In this document: piece by piece, positions 58,495 through 64,000 of the stretch | How positions within the stretch are numbered: the stretch's first letter is position 1 | Layout of the letters: the number at the start of each line of letters is the position of its first letter | Origin: Chryseobacterium sp. ERMR1:04 | GTDB taxonomy: Bacteria > Bacteroidota > Bacteroidia > Flavobacteriales > Weeksellaceae | Assembly (NCBI RefSeq): GCF_001297705.1 | Contig: NZ_LIRF01000008.1 | Span: forward strand, 62,001-126,000 | Reading direction: 5' to 3' | DNA length: 64,000 nucleotides | Program-made: the position numbers and the translations under genes | Notes under the pieces: generated by a model | Seen by the model: only the letters and a program-made list of their open reading frames with translations | Told to the model about the DNA's origin: nothing | Database searches by the model: none

Positions 58495-59328
58495 TTAATC
58501 TAAAATTTTATTTGTTTTAATATATTCTTTGAATATTCTTTTTAATTCAGACTCAATTAATTCTTCATCAAAGTCTTTTCTATATTTTTTCGCCAACTGT
58601 AGTTTATCATTTGCATATACCAAAAATCTATCTACATTCTCAATATTCATTCCATACTTCGCTAAAAAGTTTAAATTAACCTCTAATTTAATCCTATTTA
58701 TAAAATTTTGATTTTCAATATAGTTAGGTGTCGTAGCTTTAGAACCTGTAGCTTTCCCTACCAAGTCAGCAACTCCCTCAAGCAATTTCACAGCATCAAT
58801 TTGTCCAGCATTAAAATCATGCCCCCTGAAACTACTTGGAATTACACTACTAGATAATGGAAGAGGTCTATTTAATGAAGATTTCATATACTTATTCATA
58901 TCAGACTGTAAAGCAACTTTTTTTTTAGGCCTATCAAAAAGCTTACTATCATTGGCTAAATTCCCTGTAAGCTTATGAGGAATCTTCACCTCAGGAATTA
59001 AAGTTTCAATCCTTAATAAAGATATATTCACAAGTGTCTTTATATTATCCTTGGTAATTTTTGTATCAGAGCGATAATATCCTTTTTTCACAAAACGGAC
59101 TTCATCATTTTCTTGCGCATCTATCACAAATTGTCCAGAAATATCACTATAGCTACTCTTATTAGTTGAAATATTAACAACCAAAACCGAACTTAGCATA
59201 ATATTATTTTCGTCTGTGATTTTTCCGGTTACTATTTCTTGAGAAAAGACGCAATTACACAAAAAAATTAGGAACAAAAAAACTTTTTTCCAGCCTAATA
59301 AAAATGAGTATTGATCTTTTAATTTCAA
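58495..59328 (-). CDS. Secreted carboxypeptidase-regulatory-like protein, paralog 2
   Basis: The 277-residue protein has a signal peptide (VFLFLIFLCNCVFSQ), the same regulatory-like domain (EIVTGKITDENNIMLSSVLV, DEVRFVKKGYYRSDTKITKD) and a C-terminal region with MNKYMKSSLNRPLPL, FRGHDFNAGQIDAVKLLEGV and NLNFLAKYGMNIENVDRFLV. It is closest to paralog 3 over its whole length. The gap to paralog 3 is 19 bp. Confidence 0.83.
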   Translation of the reverse strand: MKLKDQYSFLLGWKKVFLFLIFLCNCVFSQEIVTGKITDENNIMLSSVLVVNISTNKSSYSDISGQFVIDAQENDEVRFVKKGYYRSDTKITKDNIKTLVNISLLRIETLIPEVKIPHKLTGNLANDSKLFDRPKKKVALQSDMNKYMKSSLNRPLPLSSSVIPSSFRGHDFNAGQIDAVKLLEGVADLVGKATGSKATTPNYIENQNFINRIKLEVNLNFLAKYGMNIENVDRFLVYANDKLQLAKKYRKDFDEELIESELKRIFKEYIKTNKILD

Positions 59329-59347
59329 TTCAGATAATACTATTATT

Positions 59348-60157
59348 TTATTCTCCTATTTTTTTAGTTTTCCTGTATTCCGCAAAAGCGACTCTCAATT
59401 CATTTTCAACAGTAACAATATCAAAATTTTTACGGTAGTTTTTCGCTAATTTTCTCGTGTCATTAGCATATACCAAAAATTTATCAATCTGCTCTTCAGT
59501 CATTCCGTATTTTGTAAGAAAGCCAACATTGACTTCTCTTTTAAGTCTATTCATAAAATTCTGATTTTCAAAATAATCAGGCTTTGTAATTTTAGGCTGT
59601 CCAGCTTTCTTCACTAAACCAACAGCAGCGCCAATCAACTTAACCATATCAACCTGTCCTGCACTAAAATCATGTCCTGTAAAAGTTTTTGAAATAGAGT
59701 TATTCGGTAAAGGTTCACTTAATGGACTTTTCATATATTCATCCATTGATGATTTCAAAGCAGCTATTTTTCTTGATCCATCAAGATATTTACTATCTTT
59801 TTCAAGATTGCCAGTAGGTTTATAGGTAATTTTAACTTCCTGAATTAAGGTCTCAGCCCTCAAAAGCTTTATATTAAAAGGAATATTTATATTCTCATTT
59901 GTGATCTTTTTATCTGAACGATAATATCCATCTTTCACAAAACGAACTTCATCATTTTGCTGAGCTTCTATCACAAACTGTCCGGAAGAATCACTCTGAG
60001 CACTTTTATTATTGGAAATATTTACCACCAAAACAGAATTCAGACTATGGTTATCTTCATCAACTATTTTACCCGTAATTTTCTGCTGAGAAAATAAATC
60101 TACAAAAGCAAAACACGGAATAATGTAAAGACTTTTTCTAATAATAAAGGTATTCAT
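59348..60157 (-). CDS. Secreted carboxypeptidase-regulatory-like protein, paralog 3
   Basis: The 269-residue protein has an N-terminal signal (YIIPCFAFVDLFSQQ), the regulatory-like domain (KITGKIVDEDNHSLNSVLVV, DEVRFVKDGYYRSDKKITNE) and the same C-terminal layout as paralog 2 (MDEYMKSPLSEPLP, GHDFSAGQVDMVKLIGAAVG, VGFLTKYGMTEEQIDKFLVY). Its start lies 6 bp after the stop of paralog 4. The similarity to paralog 2 points to a recent duplication. Confidence 0.83.
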   Translation of the reverse strand: MNTFIIRKSLYIIPCFAFVDLFSQQKITGKIVDEDNHSLNSVLVVNISNNKSAQSDSSGQFVIEAQQNDEVRFVKDGYYRSDKKITNENINIPFNIKLLRAETLIQEVKITYKPTGNLEKDSKYLDGSRKIAALKSSMDEYMKSPLSEPLPNNSISKTFTGHDFSAGQVDMVKLIGAAVGLVKKAGQPKITKPDYFENQNFMNRLKREVNVGFLTKYGMTEEQIDKFLVYANDTRKLAKNYRKNFDIVTVENELRVAFAEYRKTKKIGE

Positions 60158-60163
60158 CTGTGA

Positions 60164-60910
60164 CTATTTTTTAGTTTGAGGAGCGCGATAAGACGAGATC
60201 CTTGTAAGGACAAATCTTTGGAATCTATACAAATCTGCCTCACTACAATATCCATACTTTAAAATATTTTGCCTTTCGAAACCTCCTGCAAAAACATAAT
60301 AAATGAAATTCTGAATCAATGCTTTATCTATCTTAAGATCCACAAAATACTGCTCTCCCAAAGCCTTTGTAAGATAATCCATAAAATCGATATCATCCCA
60401 TTTATTTTTAATCTTTCCAATACTAAACCCTTGTCCTTTTGGCTGAACAAACTCTCCCGCTCTTGGAGCAAGAAGCCTGGGATCCGATTTTTGAGACATA
60501 TAAACTGCCAGATCACTTTTTAGTTTCTCAACTTTTTTTGGAGGATTAAGGTTTTTAGAATCAATTTTTATATCTCCGGTGAGTCCTTTTTTAATTTCAA
60601 CCTCCGCAATTAATGCAGCCGTCCTTACCAAAGTAATATTCATTGGAGAACTGATATTTTCTGCAGCTACTTTTTTATTGAATCTTTCATAACCCGATTT
60701 CACGAAACGAAGTTCATCGCCTTGTCTTCCGAAGATCATAAAATGTCCGTCTCTGTTTGTGGATACCCTTTCATCCGTTCGAATATTGATTACCGTAACA
60801 TCAGGCATCTCTATATTTTCTTCAGTAGTAATCTTCCCAAAAATATAATCTTGAGCATTGATATGGATGAAAAATATAGTAAATAAGAAAAAAAGTAGTT
60901 TAAATTTCAC
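60164..60910 (-). CDS. Secreted carboxypeptidase-regulatory-like protein, paralog 4
   Basis: The 248-residue protein starts with a signal peptide (LLFFLFTIFFIHINAQ), then the regulatory-like domain (YIFGKITTEENIEMPDVTVI, DELRFVKSGYERFNKKVAAE) and a C-terminal region with KSDLAVYMSQKSDPRL, GQGFSIGKIKNKWDDI and IQNFIYYVFAGGFERQ. It is the first gene of the four-gene array and is divergent from the helicase gene, so the promoter of the array lies in 60911-61093. Confidence 0.83.
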   Translation of the reverse strand: MKFKLLFFLFTIFFIHINAQDYIFGKITTEENIEMPDVTVINIRTDERVSTNRDGHFMIFGRQGDELRFVKSGYERFNKKVAAENISSPMNITLVRTAALIAEVEIKKGLTGDIKIDSKNLNPPKKVEKLKSDLAVYMSQKSDPRLLAPRAGEFVQPKGQGFSIGKIKNKWDDIDFMDYLTKALGEQYFVDLKIDKALIQNFIYYVFAGGFERQNILKYGYCSEADLYRFQRFVLTRISSYRAPQTKK

Positions 60911-61093
60911 GGATAATTATTTATAACGCAAAACTAAAGCTATTTTTAAATTAAAATACAAGTTTAACCACAGTTAACGCGTTTTAGGATTTTTTTGTGA
61001 ATTTCTATTTCTAAAATTGTTAAATAGCGAATTCAAATTGTTAAAATTTCACTTAAAAATTAGCTAACTTGCACTCTCAATTCGTTCAAAAAA

Positions 61094-64000
61094 ATGCAAA
61101 ATTCTTATACAGTTATCAATGCTTCTGCGGGCTCAGGGAAAACTTATGCCTTGGTTCAAAGACTTTTGATGATCTGTCTTCGCTATCCTAATCAGCAACA
61201 TGCCATCAGAAATATATTGGCTTTAACCTTCACCAATAAGGCAGCCAATGAAATGAAAGAAAGGATTCTATCTTGGCTGAATAATTTTGCCGCGGATACT
61301 TTTGCTGAAAATGCAGATTTGAAAAATATCCAAAAAGCATTTGAACAAGATGGTCTAAGAATAACGATTGATGAATTGCATGTTCGTTCTAAAAAATTGT
61401 TAGATTATGTTCTCCACAATTATTCTACATTAAATATTGGAACGATTGACCGTTTCAATGCGCGATTGGTAAGAAGTTTTTCTTATGAATTAGGCTTGGC
61501 TAAAAATTTCAATCTTGAAATTGATGCAGAACCTTTTTTGATTGAAGCTGTAGATAAAATGCTTGATCAGATTGGTGAAAATGAATCCATCTCTAATTCT
61601 TTCATGGATTATGTAGATTACAGCCTTGAAAACAACGAAAGAATCAACCTTAATAAAAACCTTTACGATTCTGCAAAAGAGTTTGTAAAAGACATTCATT
61701 ACGAGCAACTGAAAAACAATAAGAGTTTTGATGATACGAATTATGAAAGTATAAAAAACACGATCCGAAAAGAGATTACGTTTAATAAAAAGCATTCTTT
61801 AGAGCTCGCTACCCAATCTATTGAATTATTTAAATCAAGAAATATTGAAATCGAAGATTTTGCTCAGGGAAAAAATGGAATTGGAGGATTTTTTACTAAG
61901 GTTTTAGATTTTTACCATCAAAAAAGACCTGGATTTCCTTTTCCGACCACTCAGGAAGAATCTGTTCTCAACAATTATAGAAAAGGGGCTTCTGCAAAAT
62001 CTAAAAGTAAAGAATCTGAAATTTTTGAAATCTTAGAGCAATTGTTGGAAAACAGAATGCAGTTGATTCTTTTATTCATTGAGACTCAGAAAAAGGAGAA
62101 AATTTTATCGGCTCTCCTTCCGTTGAAGGTTAATAAAGACATTCAGGATGAATTGAAAAAAATTGAGGATGAAAATGATCTTGTCCTACTTTCAAAATTT
62201 AATATTTTAATTAACGAAAATCTTAAAAACGAGCCTTCTGCTTTTATTTATGAAAAAGTAGGCTCACAGTTTCAACATTATTTCTTTGATGAATTTCAGG
62301 ACACTTCTGAGCTTCAGTGGCAGAACTTTGTTCCGTTAAGAGATCACAGTGTTTCGACAGATAATACTTCATTCACTTTGGTTGGAGATCCTAAACAAAG
62401 TATTTACCGATTTCGTGGGGGAGAAAGTAAATTAATGCTGGACATTATCAATAAAAAAGAATTCTCACCTAAGCAAGCTCAATTACTTGTTCTAAAAGAT
62501 AACTGGCGAAGTGCAAAAAATATTGTTCATTTTAATAATGAATTGTACGAATATCATTCTCGAAATCTTCAAGAAGAACATAAAAACATATTTGGTGCGG
62601 ATGCGGAACAAAATGCAAAATCAGAGCATGAAGGTCGCGTAAAAGTGAATCTTATTGACAATCTTACCAATGAAGACTTTTACACCGATACTTCCGAAAG
62701 GATGAAAACAAATATTCAGGAATGTCTGAATAATGGTTTCAAGTTTTCTGACATTACAATTCTTTGTCGAGGAAATTTCGACATTTTTAGTTATTCTCAA
62801 AAATTGGGGAATCTAAAAGTGACTTATCGTGGTGAAGAAACGAATATCAAGACGATTTCTGATAAAGGATTAACTCTGGAACTTTCTAATACTTTACAAG
62901 CGGTTATTGAGTTCCTAAAGTGGGAAACCAATCCTAAAAACAAACCTAATCTCATCATGATGATGTATCATTTAGATAAATTAGGAAGGGTAAACATGCA
63001 GGATTTCACCTTGGAAATGAAAGAAATCCTGGACATTGAAACCCATGAAGAGATTTTGCAATTCCTTCACTTAAAATATGCTTTACGACTAAAACAAGAG
63101 AATTTCCCGAGGTTTAATTTATACAACTTTGTAGAATATTACGTTAACGAATTTTCCATTGAAAATAAAGAAACCGATTTTCTTTTGAACTTTTTGGAAA
63201 TGCTCTTTAATTTTACCCAAAATGCAGGCGCAAGCACCAAAGAGTTTTTAAAATATTGGGATGAAGAAGCTTCTACCTACACGATTCAGGCTTCAGAAAA
63301 CATTGACGCCATTCAGATCATGACGATTCACAAATCTAAAGGACTGGAATTTCCTATTGTTTTTATTCCGATGATGAATAAGAATCGTGACAGTGAATTT
63401 ACCAATTGGTTTGAAACAAGCAGCGATGAAGCATTGAAATCTGTCAACATCAATCAGTTCAGTAAAAACCTTGAAGTGTATGATCAGGAAATTGAGAAAT
63501 TCAACACACAAAATTCTTACAAAAACCTTGTCGACAGGCTTTGTCTACAATATGTGGCAACTACCCGACCTGTTGAACAATTATTTTTCTATCTACAAAA
63601 AGCAAACAAAACCTCAAACAACCTTGAGCTTCTGGAATTTCTACAAACTAAAAACGTCAATGAAAGTGATGAGTTTGATTTGTATGAAGTGAATCCAGAA
63701 ATGCTGAAAAAGTATTCGAAAGATAAAACATCTTCTTTTAAAACAAAAAACATTGAAAATCTCAAAAATGTCAATGAAAAAAGTACTTCTATAAAAATTG
63801 CTACTCCATCGAAAAATTATCAGGTTCGAAATGAGAAAGTAAGAATTGGGCTTTTCGTCCATGAATTATTATCAAAGATCAATACCGAAAAAGATATCGC
63901 TAAAGTTCTTGAAAGTTATCTTTTGGAAGGACAGATTACGTTGGAAGAAAAAAATGACATTCAGGAAACATTACAAGAGATTGTTCATACGTATTCAGAG
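61094..64000 (+). CDS. UvrD/RecB-type ATP-dependent helicase-nuclease subunit (partial, 3' end outside window)
   Basis: The frame starts at the ATG at 61094 and stays open for 969 codons to the window end. It has the superfamily 1 motifs: Walker A ASAGSGKTYALVQRLL (I), ALTFTNKAANEMKERI (Ia), FDEFQDTSELQWQNF (II), VGDPKQSIYRFRGGES (III), IMTIHKSKGLEFPIVF (V) and LQYVATTRPVEQLFFY (VI). This matches the AddA / RecB-like UvrD helicases of Bacteroidota, in which a PD-(D/E)xK nuclease domain follows; that part is not visible. It would process DNA double-strand ends for recombination repair. Confidence 0.93.
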   Translation, partial: MQNSYTVINASAGSGKTYALVQRLLMICLRYPNQQHAIRNILALTFTNKAANEMKERILSWLNNFAADTFAENADLKNIQKAFEQDGLRITIDELHVRSKKLLDYVLHNYSTLNIGTIDRFNARLVRSFSYELGLAKNFNLEIDAEPFLIEAVDKMLDQIGENESISNSFMDYVDYSLENNERINLNKNLYDSAKEFVKDIHYEQLKNNKSFDDTNYESIKNTIRKEITFNKKHSLELATQSIELFKSRNIEIEDFAQGKNGIGGFFTKVLDFYHQKRPGFPFPTTQEESVLNNYRKGASAKSKSKESEIFEILEQLLENRMQLILLFIETQKKEKILSALLPLKVNKDIQDELKKIEDENDLVLLSKFNILINENLKNEPSAFIYEKVGSQFQHYFFDEFQDTSELQWQNFVPLRDHSVSTDNTSFTLVGDPKQSIYRFRGGESKLMLDIINKKEFSPKQAQLLVLKDNWRSAKNIVHFNNELYEYHSRNLQEEHKNIFGADAEQNAKSEHEGRVKVNLIDNLTNEDFYTDTSERMKTNIQECLNNGFKFSDITILCRGNFDIFSYSQKLGNLKVTYRGEETNIKTISDKGLTLELSNTLQAVIEFLKWETNPKNKPNLIMMMYHLDKLGRVNMQDFTLEMKEILDIETHEEILQFLHLKYALRLKQENFPRFNLYNFVEYYVNEFSIENKETDFLLNFLEMLFNFTQNAGASTKEFLKYWDEEASTYTIQASENIDAIQIMTIHKSKGLEFPIVFIPMMNKNRDSEFTNWFETSSDEALKSVNINQFSKNLEVYDQEIEKFNTQNSYKNLVDRLCLQYVATTRPVEQLFFYLQKANKTSNNLELLEFLQTKNVNESDEFDLYEVNPEMLKKYSKDKTSSFKTKNIENLKNVNEKSTSIKIATPSKNYQVRNEKVRIGLFVHELLSKINTEKDIAKVLESYLLEGQITLEEKNDIQETLQEIVHTYSE

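Noticed and set aside
60911..61093. Promoter for the helicase gene (TTG near 61040, TAACTTGC near 61066)
   Set aside because: The box is only a partial match to TAnnTTTG and the spacing to a TTG is too long, so I do not list it as a feature.
1..64000. tRNA, rRNA, phage or plasmid genes
   Set aside because: I looked for tRNA-like cloverleaves, rRNA segments, integrases and replication genes and saw none; coding density and gene types are those of an ordinary chromosome region.

Overview
The window comes from an AT-rich, coding-dense member of the Bacteroidota, most likely family Weeksellaceae and close to Chryseobacterium. The signs are flavobacterial gene families (GLPGLI, DUF4292, DUF4254, DUF1573, DUF2851, outer-membrane beta-barrel receptors, BshA), promoters of the TTG / TAnnTTTG type, no obvious Shine-Dalgarno sequences, and intergenic repeats of the kind scattered through these genomes. 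The taxon is inferred from family content; no rRNA is present.

1-13032 (minus strand): a partial secreted esterase, a REP-associated tyrosine transposase (RAYT) next to its probable palindromic sites, then a phenylacetate (paa) catabolic cluster. In transcription order this is paaK, paaE, a small membrane protein, paaA, paaB, paaC, paaD, paaG, paaH, a hypothetical gene, paaI, a four-helix-bundle gene, the paaJ thiolase and paaY, with a TetR gene upstream. Phenylacetate is activated by PaaK, epoxidised by PaaABCDE, isomerised by PaaG and carried through beta-oxidation-like steps by PaaH and PaaJ. PaaI and PaaY are salvage thioesterases. No paaZ or paaF is present here. Most gene junctions in the cluster hold inverted arrays of a degenerate 8-bp repeat.

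13033-22140 (plus): ClpB, whose 3' end is tandemly duplicated; a 49-residue cysteine-rich bacteriocin-like peptide; an operon of hypothetical protein, membrane protein, NarL-type kinase and LuxR-type regulator; a PAP2 phosphatase fused to a beta-barrel; and a pappalysin-like protease.

22191-37379: two M1-like peptidases, an outer-membrane receptor, an intact and a decayed GLPGLI gene, a DUF1835 protein, a dienoyl-CoA-reductase-like SDR, a DUF1573 protein and two EnvZ/OmpR-type two-component systems. Direct repeats with an 11-bp period (GGTTAA or GTTAAT) lie in front of the receptor gene and both kinase genes, which suggests regulons for the neighbouring OmpR-type regulators.

37380-45501: GH92 mannosidase, aldo/keto reductase, AraC regulator, dihydroorotase and a lipid-linked-sugar flippase, separated by dispersed palindromes.

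45657-64000: an envelope and housekeeping block (sugar nucleotidyltransferase, DUF4292 lipoprotein, EnvC-like activator, TatA, DUF4254, lipoprotein, RibA), then a NagZ-like GH3 / BshA / frameshifted DUF2851 / PspC / GNAT operon, a SIMPL protein, four tandem secreted paralogs with a carboxypeptidase-regulatory-like domain, and the start of a UvrD/RecB-type helicase that runs off the end.
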